This document shows, one piece after another, positions 19,253 through 27,775 of a stretch of 64,000 bases of DNA. The first letter of the stretch is position 1; every line of letters begins with the position of its first letter. Position numbers and translations under genes: made by a program. The notes beneath the pieces were generated by a model that was not told where the DNA came from, made no database searches, and saw only the letters and a program-made list of their open reading frames with translations. This DNA is from Oricola thermophila (GTDB lineage: Bacteria; Pseudomonadota; Alphaproteobacteria; Rhizobiales; Rhizobiaceae): the NCBI RefSeq assembly GCF_013358405.1, contig NZ_CP054836.1, forward strand, positions 3,038,001 to 3,102,000, read 5' to 3'.

Positions 19253-19948
19253 ATGGTTTCCATGACTGCCGCAGAAGCACCCGCCGCCGGAAGGAAGCGC
19301 GCACCGTCGAAGCGCTCGCTGCAGACCCGCGCCCGCATCCTCGATGCGGCCGAGCTGCTGTTCGCCGCAAACGGCTACGAGGGGACGTCGATGCGGGACA
19401 TCGCCGCGGCGGCGCAGGTGCCGGTCGCGCTGGTGAACTTTCATGGCGGGGCGAAGGAAGAGCTGTTCGCCACGGTCGTCGCGCGCCGCGCCGACGTGCT
19501 GTCGCTTCGCCGCACGGAGGCGATCGCGGCGGCGAAGGCCCGGAAGGCGGAACTGGACGCGCGGGACGTGCTGGACTGCTTCATACGCCCCTACCTCGAA
19601 CTGGCGGCAACCGGCGGCCCGCAATGGACCGCCTATGCCCGGCTGATAGCCCTCGTCTCGGCCGACGAACGCTGGCGGCCGATCAGCGAGCGCTGCTTCG
19701 ACCCGACCGCGCAGGCCTTCATCACCGAACTGGCGCGCCTGTTTCCCGCAGCCGACAAGCGGAAGGTGGCCGGCGCCTTCGTGTTCTCGATCTCGGCCAT
19801 GCTGTCGCTCGCGACCTCGCGGTGGCGCATAGAGGCAATGGCCGGACAACCGTCCGGCGAGGCGCCCGCGCCCGACGGCTGGGCCGGTTTCCTGATCGAA
19901 TTCTGCGAGGGCGGCTTCAGGACCGCGCTGGCTGCGGATGCGCCCTAG
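19253..19948 (+). CDS. TetR-family transcriptional regulator
   Basis: A 231-residue regulator. The N-terminal HTH spans about residues 22-68 (TRARILDAAELLFAANGYEG, then TSMRDIAAAAQVPVALVNFH), a standard TetR DNA-binding domain; the C-terminal helical domain would bind the effector. The start is ATG at 19253 or at 19262; neither has a strong ribosome site because the operator is only 11 nt away. It probably represses the divergent FMO-BASS-SDR operon and itself. Its stop codon overlaps that of the convergent iclR-type gene within a CTAG. Confidence 0.92.
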   Translation: MVSMTAAEAPAAGRKRAPSKRSLQTRARILDAAELLFAANGYEGTSMRDIAAAAQVPVALVNFHGGAKEELFATVVARRADVLSLRRTEAIAAAKARKAELDARDVLDCFIRPYLELAATGGPQWTAYARLIALVSADERWRPISERCFDPTAQAFITELARLFPAADKRKVAGAFVFSISAMLSLATSRWRIEAMAGQPSGEAPAPDGWAGFLIEFCEGGFRTALAADAP

Positions 19949-20706
19949 GCGCCCGCGGCAAGCCTGTTCTCGGCCATCTTCGCGCTGAGCTCCGCGGATA
20001 TGTCGCAGATGCGCCGCCCTATCCGTTCGATCAGCTCCGGCGTGGTCCGTTCGGTGTACATGGTGACACAGAAGGTGGCCACCGGGCTGGTGCCACCGTC
20101 GAAGATCGGCGAGGCGATCCCGGTCATGTCGCGCGTCACGTCACCGTGCGAATAGGCGTAACCGCGGCGACGGACCCTGCGCAATTCGCCCATCACTTCC
20201 TCGACCGTGTCGCCGAGCCCTGCCCCGGCGAGCTCCTCGATATTGGCCTCGATGTGGGCTTGCAGCCGGCGGCGGGTCATGTGCGCCATGATGGCGCGCG
20301 AGGTCGCTCCGCGGGCGATCGGCAGAGGCCTGCCGCGGGGATACTCGTTCTCGTGGCCGGGCGTCATGCATTCGGAAGCAACCACCAGCTGCTTGCGGCC
20401 GTACCAGCGGACGAGCAGGGCGGCGCAGGGATAGTCCGCGGCGAAGCGTTCCAGGTGCGGCTGCGCGTATTGCGCCAGCCTGTCGGACTTGCGCATCAGG
20501 AAATCCATCTCGACAACCCGCGGCCCCAGGGTGAAGCCGCCCGTCGGCATGGACGCCAGAAACCCGGCCTCCTTCAGCGTTTTCAGGTAGCGATAGAGCG
20601 TCGGCCGGCTGTAACCGAGCTCGGCCATCAACTCCTCGGGCGTCCACTCCAGGCGGTCTTCCGCAAATACGTCGAGCAGCGCAAGCACGCGCTCAAGGCT
20701 GTTCAT
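19945..20706 (-). CDS. IclR-family transcriptional regulator
   Basis: A 253-residue regulator with an N-terminal winged helix (SLERVLALLDVFAEDRLEWT, then EELMAELGYSRPTLYRYLKT) and the C-terminal IclR effector domain (about 75-245, with RGATSRAIMAHM and GIASPIFDGG). The ATG at 20706 is chosen; a TTG three codons earlier is possible. It converges on the tetR gene with overlapping stop codons. It may regulate a catabolic function in or near the FMO operon, but no operator is assigned. Confidence 0.9.
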   Translation of the reverse strand: MNSLERVLALLDVFAEDRLEWTPEELMAELGYSRPTLYRYLKTLKEAGFLASMPTGGFTLGPRVVEMDFLMRKSDRLAQYAQPHLERFAADYPCAALLVRWYGRKQLVVASECMTPGHENEYPRGRPLPIARGATSRAIMAHMTRRRLQAHIEANIEELAGAGLGDTVEEVMGELRRVRRRGYAYSHGDVTRDMTGIASPIFDGGTSPVATFCVTMYTERTTPELIERIGRRICDISAELSAKMAENRLAAGA

Positions 20707-21148
20707 CTCCGACAACTGTCCGTGTCCCTTCGTCCTGTGTGCCCGACGCCCCGGGCAGTCGGCAATGCCGCCTCATAGCCGGACCGTCCCCGCGACGAAA
20801 GTGTCACGTGCCCCGTTGCCTGTCCATGCACTCCGCCGGCGAGGCCCCGCGTTTACCAATTGCAAACCGCGTATCCGTCTTGTGGCGCCTGCAAGATGTT
20901 GCAGGCCGAGATGCCGCAAGCTTGAAGCGTTTGTTTAACGCCCGATTAGGTTCTGGCTTTCTAGGATCGGCGCGCAGTCCAGCGGTCTGGTATCCGTCGC
21001 ATGAAGCATTGGGGCTGCTTGCCGACACCGGAATGTCGTGTTTTCGCTGCACAGCATGATTCCCACCCCGAATCAGGTCGGCGTGCCCACAACCCACCCC
21101 ACAATTGCGCCGGCGTTCACAGCTGCTGTGCTGGCTGGAAACAAACGG
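20707..21148. other. Intergenic region without a supported gene
   Basis: About 440 bp between the iclR-type gene and the cheT terminator. Short frames on both strands lack ribosome sites and family features. AT-richer sequence near 20920-20950 (TTGAAG, TTAA) could hold a promoter. The only firm element is the hairpin at its right end, which could also end a plus-strand transcript. Confidence 0.5.
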
Positions 21149-21175
21149 AAAAGCCCGCCGTCCCGGCGGGCTTTT
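21149..21175 (-). terminator. Intrinsic terminator of the che operon (possibly bidirectional)
   Basis: Stem AAAAGCCCGCC/GGCGGGCTTTT with a 5-nt loop, 23 nt beyond the cheT stop. Because both flanks are A/T runs it can act on either strand. Confidence 0.85.
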
Positions 21176-21198
21176 CTGCTTCGCGGCGCAGGGTCCCC

Positions 21199-21546
21199 CT
21201 AACCCTGCTTGCGAAACGCGGCCAGCGTGTGCTCCAGGCCGACATCCGTCAAGATTTCCTCGAGGTCATGGAGCGAACTCGGCGTGGCGTCACCGAAGGC
21301 ATTCTGCATGATCTTCGCTACCTCGATCAGCCGTTGACGGCAGAAGTCGATCTTCTGGAGTGCGACGATCTGATCGCGCGTCAGTTCCTCGGTGGCGATC
21401 GGAACATCCTCGATGTCGCGAGCAATCAACGACAATTCCTGAACGAGAACCGCGACGAGCTCCGACTGATGAATTTCCGCCTCCGTCCGCTTGTCGGGCC
21501 CGTCCGATGCAAATTCCTTCTCGAAATCCTCAAAAGAAATCGACAT
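21199..21546 (-). CDS. cheT: CheT-like chemotaxis protein
   Basis: A 115-residue soluble, mostly helical acidic protein at the end of the che operon, in the place of cheT of Sinorhizobium meliloti. It starts MSISFEDFEKEFASDG and contains ALQKIDFCRQRLIEVAKIMQ. The ATG at 21546 has GGAG 10 nt upstream and overlaps the 3' end of cheD by 17 nt; an ATG three codons earlier is too close to the GGAG. In S. meliloti CheT is reported to act on the CheR methyltransferase; transfer of that role here rests on position and size only. Confidence 0.7.
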   Translation of the reverse strand: MSISFEDFEKEFASDGPDKRTEAEIHQSELVAVLVQELSLIARDIEDVPIATEELTRDQIVALQKIDFCRQRLIEVAKIMQNAFGDATPSSLHDLEEILTDVGLEHTLAAFRKQG

Positions 21547-22060
21547 CGCCCGCATTCTCCAACTGCTTCTCGATTGTTCTGGGTTCCGGCTCCGGAACGG
21601 CAATACCAATGAATTTCTGCCGTGCCTTTCCCGTCGTGGGCTCGAATTCGATGCGGCGGCCCTGAAAGCCGCCGAGACTGGTGGAAACCAGGGCCAGCCC
21701 CTCGTTCCGGATGAAGTTCTCCGCGAACTCGGCGTTCTTCGCGCCCGCATCGCTCGTCGACTCGATGACCCGGGCGCCGCCGAAGAGCTTGACCCGAAGC
21801 CGGGAGCGCTCGGCGCCCTTCTGGTAGAGCGCGTTCAGGAGCATCTCCATCAGGTAGACTCCATAGCGCCGTGACTGGTCCGAGCCGTCTCGGTCCGGAT
21901 TGCCGGGCAGCAGGAAGTGATTCATGCCCCCGACCCTCGCTTCCGGATCAAAAATGCAGGCGGCAACGCACGATCCCAGCACGGTCGACATGATCGTGCC
22001 GTCAACGTCCGAAACGGCGTAGTCACCCTGGACGACCGGTATTTTCCGAGCAATCAGCAC
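21530..22060 (-). CDS. cheD: Chemoreceptor glutamine deamidase CheD
   Basis: Deamidates specific glutamines of chemoreceptors during adaptation. The 176-residue protein shows the catalytic C31 in VLGSCVAACIFD and H48 in GGMNHFLLPG, plus the KLFGGARV motif. It starts with GTG at 22060, two nucleotides after the cheY2 stop, and its 3' end overlaps cheT. Length is normal for rhizobial CheD. Confidence 0.95.
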   Translation of the reverse strand: MLIARKIPVVQGDYAVSDVDGTIMSTVLGSCVAACIFDPEARVGGMNHFLLPGNPDRDGSDQSRRYGVYLMEMLLNALYQKGAERSRLRVKLFGGARVIESTSDAGAKNAEFAENFIRNEGLALVSTSLGGFQGRRIEFEPTTGKARQKFIGIAVPEPEPRTIEKQLENAGDVDFF

Positions 22061-22062
22061 GT

Positions 22063-22452
22063 CTAGTTCAGCTTTCCTACGACCGACTCGATCGATTTCT
22101 TCAGCACGTCCGGGGTGAACGGTTTCGCGATCACGTTGTTGACGCCAAGCTTGACCGCGTTCTGGACAACATTGTTGTCCTTGCGCCCGGTCAGGATGAT
22201 GAATCCGGTTTTCGCGAGCTTCGGATGCGCCCGAATCGCGCGCAGCAGCTGGAAGCCGTCAATGTCCGGCATATACAGGTCGGAGATGGCCAGGTGCACC
22301 GGCTCGGCGGTCAGTTTCTTGAATGCCTCGCGCCCGTCCTTGGCGACGCTGATGTGTTTTATGCCCATCTGCTGGAGAGCCTCGACCGTCACCATGCGGC
22401 TCGAGATATGGTCATCGATGACCATGACCCTCAGTACGTCAAGCACAGACAT
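22063..22452 (-). CDS. cheY2: CheY response regulator (second CheY, CheY2-type)
   Basis: A 129-residue single receiver domain. Acidic residues D13 and D14 (VIDDH), phosphoacceptor D58 (AISDLYMPDIDGF), T in ILTGRK and K in AKPFTP are all present. By position between cheB and cheD it corresponds to CheY2 of S. meliloti, the form that binds the motor. Its start overlaps the end of cheB by 14 nt. Confidence 0.93.
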   Translation of the reverse strand: MSVLDVLRVMVIDDHISSRMVTVEALQQMGIKHISVAKDGREAFKKLTAEPVHLAISDLYMPDIDGFQLLRAIRAHPKLAKTGFIILTGRKDNNVVQNAVKLGVNNVIAKPFTPDVLKKSIESVVGKLN

Positions 22453-23497
22453 TTTGTGTCACCTCCGTTCCGCCGCCAAACAGTGCGGACGCGATATCTC
22501 TTAGTGGCAAAACATGGTTTGCAGCGCCGAGGCGTTCTGCTGCGGCCGGCATTCCGTAGACGAGGCTGGTCGCACGATCCTGGGCTATCGTGAGCGCACC
22601 CGCCTTCTTCAGGGCCAGAAGGCCCTCCGCGCCGTCGCTGCCCATTCCCGTCAGAAGCGCGGCCGCGGCCTTGTCTGCAAAGGCCTTGGCGACGGATTCG
22701 AACAAGACGTCAACCGAGGGCATGTGTCCGCTGCGCAGTTGTCCGGGCTGCACCCGGCACAGCTTCTCCGTGCGACCGGCAACCGTCAGGTGGCCGACAC
22801 CGCCCGGCGCGATATAGACGTGCCCCTCGCTGATCGGCATTCCGTCGGCGGCCTCCACCACCTTCGGCGCGCAGAGACGATCAAGACGTTCCGCGAAACT
22901 CTTGGTGAAATGCTCCGGCATGTGCTGTGTCACCACGGTCGGCGGACAGTTGGCGGGAAATCCGCTCAGGACCTCGGTCAAGGCCTCAACGCCGCCAGTC
23001 GAGGCGCCGAGCGCAATGACATCGATACCCCGCTTCCGCTTGAGAACGGCCGACCGGGCCGGCTTGGTGCGGGCATCCCCCGATGTCCTTTGGCGCCCCT
23101 GTATCGCCATCTTGGCACTGGCCGCCGCCTTGACGTTCTGGCGCATTTCCTGGAGCGCTGCCTCATCGTCCATGCGCGGCTTGGGCAGACAGGAAACCGC
23201 ACCGATCTCTAGCGCCGCAATGGTGGCATCCGCACCCTTGCGGGTGTGGCTGGAAATCATCACCACCGGCATCGGGCGCAACCGCATCAGGCGCTCGAGA
23301 AAATCGAGACCGTTCATGCCCGGCATCTCGACATCGAGCGTGATCACGTCCGGATCGAGCACCTTGATCATTTCGCGTGCCTCGATCGGATTTGACGCAG
23401 TGCCGATAACCTCGATTTCCGGGTCGGTTTCGAGAACGGCTGTTATGAGTTTCTGCATCGACGGCGAATCGTCCACGACGATCGTTCGCACTGTCAT
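22439..23497 (-). CDS. cheB: Chemotaxis methylesterase/glutamine deamidase CheB
   Basis: Demethylates chemoreceptors when phosphorylated by CheA. The 352 residues have a receiver domain (1-120, D55 in VITLDVEMPG), a linker, and the CheB catalytic domain with S166 in GASTGG, H192 in TQHMPEHF and D288 in GMGSDGAEG. The open frame continues far upstream inside cheR in another frame; the ATG at 23497 overlaps the cheR stop as ATGA and starts the receiver correctly, so it is the start. Confidence 0.97.
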   Translation of the reverse strand: MTVRTIVVDDSPSMQKLITAVLETDPEIEVIGTASNPIEAREMIKVLDPDVITLDVEMPGMNGLDFLERLMRLRPMPVVMISSHTRKGADATIAALEIGAVSCLPKPRMDDEAALQEMRQNVKAAASAKMAIQGRQRTSGDARTKPARSAVLKRKRGIDVIALGASTGGVEALTEVLSGFPANCPPTVVTQHMPEHFTKSFAERLDRLCAPKVVEAADGMPISEGHVYIAPGGVGHLTVAGRTEKLCRVQPGQLRSGHMPSVDVLFESVAKAFADKAAAALLTGMGSDGAEGLLALKKAGALTIAQDRATSLVYGMPAAAERLGAANHVLPLRDIASALFGGGTEVTQNVCA

Positions 23498-24369
23498 CGA
23501 ATGCCTCCCGTTATGTGCTTGTAGGATGTGACTGCAACTTGCCGAAGCGCGCTCGTGGCCGGGCCGGCGATCCGTTCGGAATGCCCGATATAGAGGTAGC
23601 CGCCCGGCTTCAGAACGGAGCAGAACCGCGTGAACAGGCGGGACTGCAGTTCCTGGTCGAAATAGATCAGCACGTTGCGGCAGAAGATGACGTCGAACTT
23701 CTGCTTGAACGGCCATTCGTGCAACAGGTTCAGGTATCGGAACGCGATCAGGTCCCTTACCTGCTGTACCGGCTCGGAAACGTCGCCGAGGCGCCTGAAA
23801 TAGCGCTCGCGAATGGCGGCCGGCGCCTTGTCGACCATCTCGTTGCTGTAGCGGCCTTCCTTGGCCTTGGCGAGCGAGTTGTGGTCGATATCGCTTGCCA
23901 GGATCCTGAAATTGTAGCGCGCCACCTCGGGGAATGCCTTCAGGACAGTGCAGGCCATGGTGTAGGGCTCGCGGCCGTCGGAACAGCCTGCCGACCACAT
24001 GCGGACCGGCTCGCCCTTCATCATGCGCGCGGCGAGTTCGGGCATGACCGCCCGTTCCAGGTGCTCGAAATGATGCGGTTCCCGGTAGAAGTTCGTGACA
24101 TTCGTGGTGATCGCCGAGATCAGCTCGCGCCGCTCCATCTCGCCGGCCGGCGAGCTGACCAGGTCGAGATAGGTTCCGAAATCCGTGAGCGCATGCCGGC
24201 GAAGCCGCTTGACCAGGCGCGAATAGACGAGGTCACGCTTGGCCTCGGTCAGGTTGATCCCGGCCTCTTCACGCACGAGCTTCGCGATGGTCGCGAAATG
24301 CTTGTCCGTAAGGAGGAACTCGCGCGCTCCTTCCGGACGTTCCACCATTTGCTGGACCGCAAGGTTCAT
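23494..24369 (-). CDS. cheR: Chemotaxis methyltransferase CheR
   Basis: Methylates receptor glutamates with S-adenosylmethionine. The 291-residue protein has the N-terminal helical domain and the SAM-binding domain with RMWSAGCSDGREPYTMA (the second glycine-loop position has R where many have E), TNVTNFYREPHHF, and FDVIFCRNVLIYFD. It overlaps cheW and cheB by 4 nt each. Confidence 0.96.
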   Translation of the reverse strand: MNLAVQQMVERPEGAREFLLTDKHFATIAKLVREEAGINLTEAKRDLVYSRLVKRLRRHALTDFGTYLDLVSSPAGEMERRELISAITTNVTNFYREPHHFEHLERAVMPELAARMMKGEPVRMWSAGCSDGREPYTMACTVLKAFPEVARYNFRILASDIDHNSLAKAKEGRYSNEMVDKAPAAIRERYFRRLGDVSEPVQQVRDLIAFRYLNLLHEWPFKQKFDVIFCRNVLIYFDQELQSRLFTRFCSVLKPGGYLYIGHSERIAGPATSALRQVAVTSYKHITGGIR

Positions 24370-24833
24370 GCCGCCTGCATCTCCTGTTCGGGCATGATCG
24401 ACTCGAGGCAGATCTCGCAGATGATCCGCTTGTCCAGGACGATGACGCGATTGAACATCTCCGTGGACATGTCACTGCTGACCTCGGGCACGGGACGCAG
24501 GTGATCCGGGCCGACATCGAGAATGTCGGAGACCGAGTCGACCAGCAGGCCGATGGTCTTGTCGCGCACCTGGACGACAATGATGACGTGGCGCTCGCTC
24601 GGAGCGCTCATGCCCATGCCGAGACGTGCCGACAAGTCCATGATTGGCAGGATCGTGCCGCGAAGGTTGATGACGCCGACTATGTAGTCGGGCGAATGCG
24701 GCAGGCGCGTTGCCTGGCTCCAGCCCCGTATCTCACGGGTCGAGGTGATCTCGACGCAGAATTCCTGCTCTCCAACACGGAAAGCAATGAACTCTTCACC
24801 GCCGACGACTGCCTGTTCGTTTTCGTCATGCAT
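24366..24833 (-). CDS. cheW: Chemotaxis coupling protein CheW
   Basis: Scaffold that links receptors to CheA. The 155 residues form a single CheW-like domain with FIAFRVGEQEFCVEI, IRGWSQATRLPHSPDYIVGV, and INLRGTILPIMDLSARLG, the standard signature. It lies 5 nt after cheA and overlaps cheR by ATGA. Confidence 0.96.
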   Translation of the reverse strand: MHDENEQAVVGGEEFIAFRVGEQEFCVEITSTREIRGWSQATRLPHSPDYIVGVINLRGTILPIMDLSARLGMGMSAPSERHVIIVVQVRDKTIGLLVDSVSDILDVGPDHLRPVPEVSSDMSTEMFNRVIVLDKRIICEICLESIMPEQEMQAA

Positions 24834-24838
24834 GTTCG

Positions 24839-27061
24839 TTACCCCGCCATGGATTGGATGAGTTCCGCTTCCGGTTCACCGGAATTGTGCGAAACGATGT
24901 GATCGCAATCGAGGATGAGCGCGATCTGCCCATTGCCGAGGATCGTCGCCGCGGCAATCGACGGGACGCGCTTGTAGTTGGTCTCGAGGCTCTTGATGAC
25001 GACCTGCTGCTGGCCTTCGATCGAATCGACGATGAAGGCGCCCATGCCGCTCTTGCCTCCCTCGACGACCATGATCGTTCCCTTGGTGAAATCGGTGCGC
25101 TGCTCGGCAAAGCCCAGCTGGCGCCCAACATCGATGATCGGGATCAGGGTGTTGCGCATCTTCACGACGCGATGGTTCTTGCCGATCGTGTAGACATCGC
25201 CCGGCTTGAGCGTCGCAGTTTCCAGAACGGCGGATACCGGAAGAACCAGCGTCTGGCCCGCCTCCTTGACGATCATGCCGTCGAGAACGGCAAGCGTCAG
25301 CGGCAGGCTCATGGAAAACAGCGACCCCTTTCCGGGTTCGGACGAGATGCTCACGCGTCCCCCCAAGGACTGGATCGACTGGCGCACCACGTCCATGCCG
25401 ACCCCGCGGCCGGATACGTCCGTGATCGCTTCCGCTGTCGAGAAACCCGGCGCGAAGATCAGGTTGTCGATCTCGTCATCGGTGAGTTTCGCGTCGCGGC
25501 CGACGATGCCCTTCTCGATCGCCTTGTTGAGGACGCGCTCGCGATTGATGCCGGCGCCGTCGTCCTTGATTTCGATGACGATCCGGCCCGACGAGTGATA
25601 TGCGGAAAGCTTCACCGTGCCCTGCGGCGGCTTGCCCAGGGCGACGCGCGTTTCCGGGTCTTCGATGCCGTGATCCACCGCATTGCGGATCATGTGCGTC
25701 AGCGGATCGATCAGGCCCTCGATCACCGTGGTATCGACTTCCGTATGCTCGCCCTCGAGTTCCAGCAACGCCTTCTTGCCGGTCGCGCTGCAGACCTCGC
25801 GAACGATGCGCGACATGCGCATGAACACCGGTTTGACGGGCTGTGCGCGGATCGCCATGACGCCCGACTGGATCTCGCGAGTCAGGTTCTGCAGCTCGAC
25901 CAGCGCCAGCGCGGCGGGCGACGCGTTCCCGAAACCGGCCTGGCCGATCCGCTCCGCGAGCATGGCCTGGTTGATAACAAGTTCGCCCATCAGGTTGATC
26001 AGGCGGTCGACCTTCTCGGATTCGACGCGAATCGTCTGGCTGGGCTTCTTGACCTCCTTCTTTTCCTTTTCCGGGCGCCGAACGGCTTCGCCGCTCCTGT
26101 CCTTGCCGTTGTCACCGGTCGCTCCGCCCGACGCCACGGGAGCAGTCGAAGGCGGACTGTCAGGTCCGGCGACCGGAGCGGCACCGGCAGACGCCGCCTC
26201 GCCGCCGGACGGCGTTTCCTCGCTTCCGATATCGGCGAGTTCCGGATCATCGCCCAGATTCGCCAAGAAGTCATCGAGCTCCTCGCCGCCGCCGTCGGGC
26301 GAACCGCCGCCGATTTCCTCGATGGTCAGATCGCATTCGCCGTCGACCCAGTCGAAGACCGCCGCGATCTCGTCGCGATCCCTCTCGGTCTCCATGTCGA
26401 CCTGCCATTTCAGATAGCTCTCGTCGGGAGACAGTTCCGTGAGCTTCGGAAGGGAATCCAGGTCGCAGGAAACGCCGAGCGTGCCCATCTCCGAAAGCTC
26501 GCGGAAGAAGCGGAGCGGATCGTGGCCCTTCAGGTAGAGGCTGGCATGCGGCGCGAAACTGATGCGGTAGGTGCGGCCCGACGGCGTTTCCGCCGCATCC
26601 GAAGCGTCCAGGTCGAACGCCTCCAGGTCGATCGTGACCGGAGCGAAGTCCTCCAGCGCGTCTTCCTCCTCCTCGCCCTCGGCGGTCAGGCCGAAGGCCG
26701 CTTCCAGCTCCCTGGCGAGCGCGGTGGTGTCGGTCGGCTCGGTCCCGGTGCGCTCCGCCTCGATGACGTCGGAAAGAACGTCCACGGAACGCAGGAGAAG
26801 GTCCATGCGTTCCTCGTTGACCTGGCTCAGGTCGTTGCGGATCACGTCGAGCGCGTTCTCGAAAACATGGGCGAAGGACACCAGCGCGGCATAGCCGAAC
26901 GCTCCCGCGCCCCCCTTGATCGAGTGAACCGCGCGGAACACGGCATTGACCGTGTCCATGTCCGGACCGTCGGACTGGATCTCGTGCAGACCCGTTTCCA
27001 GATCCGCCATCTGGTCCGCGCATTCGGCGAAGAATGTTTCCTTGATATCGTCGAGGCTCAT
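24839..27061 (-). CDS. cheA: Chemotaxis sensor kinase CheA
   Basis: Autophosphorylating histidine kinase controlled by receptors; donates phosphate to CheY and CheB. The 740 residues show P1/HPt with H46 in AVHSIKGGAGAFGY, a P2-like middle part with a long acidic and Pro/Ala-rich linker (about 255-345), the dimerisation domain starting at SQTIRVESEKVDRLINLMGE, the ATPase with NAVDHGIED, DDGAGINRE and DVSGRGVGMDVV, and a C-terminal CheW-like domain. It follows cheY1 by 14 nt. Confidence 0.97.
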   Translation of the reverse strand: MSLDDIKETFFAECADQMADLETGLHEIQSDGPDMDTVNAVFRAVHSIKGGAGAFGYAALVSFAHVFENALDVIRNDLSQVNEERMDLLLRSVDVLSDVIEAERTGTEPTDTTALARELEAAFGLTAEGEEEEDALEDFAPVTIDLEAFDLDASDAAETPSGRTYRISFAPHASLYLKGHDPLRFFRELSEMGTLGVSCDLDSLPKLTELSPDESYLKWQVDMETERDRDEIAAVFDWVDGECDLTIEEIGGGSPDGGGEELDDFLANLGDDPELADIGSEETPSGGEAASAGAAPVAGPDSPPSTAPVASGGATGDNGKDRSGEAVRRPEKEKKEVKKPSQTIRVESEKVDRLINLMGELVINQAMLAERIGQAGFGNASPAALALVELQNLTREIQSGVMAIRAQPVKPVFMRMSRIVREVCSATGKKALLELEGEHTEVDTTVIEGLIDPLTHMIRNAVDHGIEDPETRVALGKPPQGTVKLSAYHSSGRIVIEIKDDGAGINRERVLNKAIEKGIVGRDAKLTDDEIDNLIFAPGFSTAEAITDVSGRGVGMDVVRQSIQSLGGRVSISSEPGKGSLFSMSLPLTLAVLDGMIVKEAGQTLVLPVSAVLETATLKPGDVYTIGKNHRVVKMRNTLIPIIDVGRQLGFAEQRTDFTKGTIMVVEGGKSGMGAFIVDSIEGQQQVVIKSLETNYKRVPSIAAATILGNGQIALILDCDHIVSHNSGEPEAELIQSMAG

Positions 27062-27075
27062 GGGTCCGGTCCGCC

Positions 27076-27441
27076 TCAGGGCATCACGCGATTGACGGCC
27101 CTGGTCAGCTTCTCAGGGTCGAAGGGCTTCACGATCCAGCCGGTCGCGCCGGCGTTCTGCGCACGCTGCTTCTTCTCCGGTGCACTCTCGGTCGTCAGCA
27201 CCAGGATCGGAACACGGTTGTACTCGGCGTTCTTGCGGACGTTCTCGATGAACTCGAACCCGTCCATAACAGGCATGTTGATGTCCGTAATGACAACGTC
27301 CGGCTGCGACTCTTCCAGCTTCTTGATGCCGTCCGCCCCGTCTTCGGCGGTCACGACCTCGAAACCGGCACTGGACAGGGTGTGACGAAGCATTTCGCGC
27401 ATGGTGCGCGAGTCATCCACGGTCAGAACCTTCTTAGACAT
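27076..27441 (-). CDS. cheY1: CheY response regulator (first CheY, CheY1-type)
   Basis: A 121-residue receiver domain with VDDSRTMREML, the phosphoacceptor Asp in VVITDINMPVMDGFEF, T in LVLTTES and K in IVKPFDPEKL. In S. meliloti the CheY upstream of cheA acts as a phosphate sink; its position here is the same. The ATG at 27441 (MSKKVLTVDD) has AGGGG about 10 nt upstream, better spaced than the ATG three codons before it. Its start overlaps the end of the STAS gene by 8 nt. Confidence 0.93.
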   Translation of the reverse strand: MSKKVLTVDDSRTMREMLRHTLSSAGFEVVTAEDGADGIKKLEESQPDVVITDINMPVMDGFEFIENVRKNAEYNRVPILVLTTESAPEKKQRAQNAGATGWIVKPFDPEKLTRAVNRVMP

Positions 27442-27772
27442 GGTTGGCATCCCCTACTTCCAATTCAGCCGTTGTCAGGCCGAGGGTGGTCAGATTGTCC
27501 GAGAACATTTCGGACTGCGCAGAAATCGACATGGGCAGGCGGTCGTCCCGCCAGCAGCGGGCGGCCGACAGGAGCACCTGTATGCACGGCGTGTCGATAC
27601 GCTTCACGGATCCCGCATCGACCGCGACCGGCTTGCCGCGCGCGGCCAGGAGGAGGTCCGCAACATGCGTCGCCAGTTCGCCGGGAAGGCTTTCCGGCAA
27701 CGAAAGCTCGAAACCGCTTTCGCTTTCCGTCAGGCACTCGGCCAGGGGGTTGTTACCGACTGCAATCGTCAT
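27434..27772 (-). CDS. cheS: STAS-domain protein, CheS-like
   Basis: A 112-residue STAS (sulfate transporter and anti-sigma antagonist) domain protein: ELSLPESLPGELATHVADLL, then PVAVDAGSVKRIDTPCIQVL. In S. meliloti the gene at this position (cheS, formerly cheX) helps CheA to drain phosphate from CheY1. Position between the receptor and cheY1 supports the same role. It starts 3 nt after the chemoreceptor gene. Confidence 0.8.
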   Translation of the reverse strand: MTIAVGNNPLAECLTESESGFELSLPESLPGELATHVADLLLAARGKPVAVDAGSVKRIDTPCIQVLLSAARCWRDDRLPMSISAQSEMFSDNLTTLGLTTAELEVGDANHV

Positions 27773-27775
27773 GGA

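Noticed and set aside
24854..27385. Long plus-strand frame opposite cheA
   Set aside because: Antisense shadow; cheA on the minus strand is complete and in an operon.
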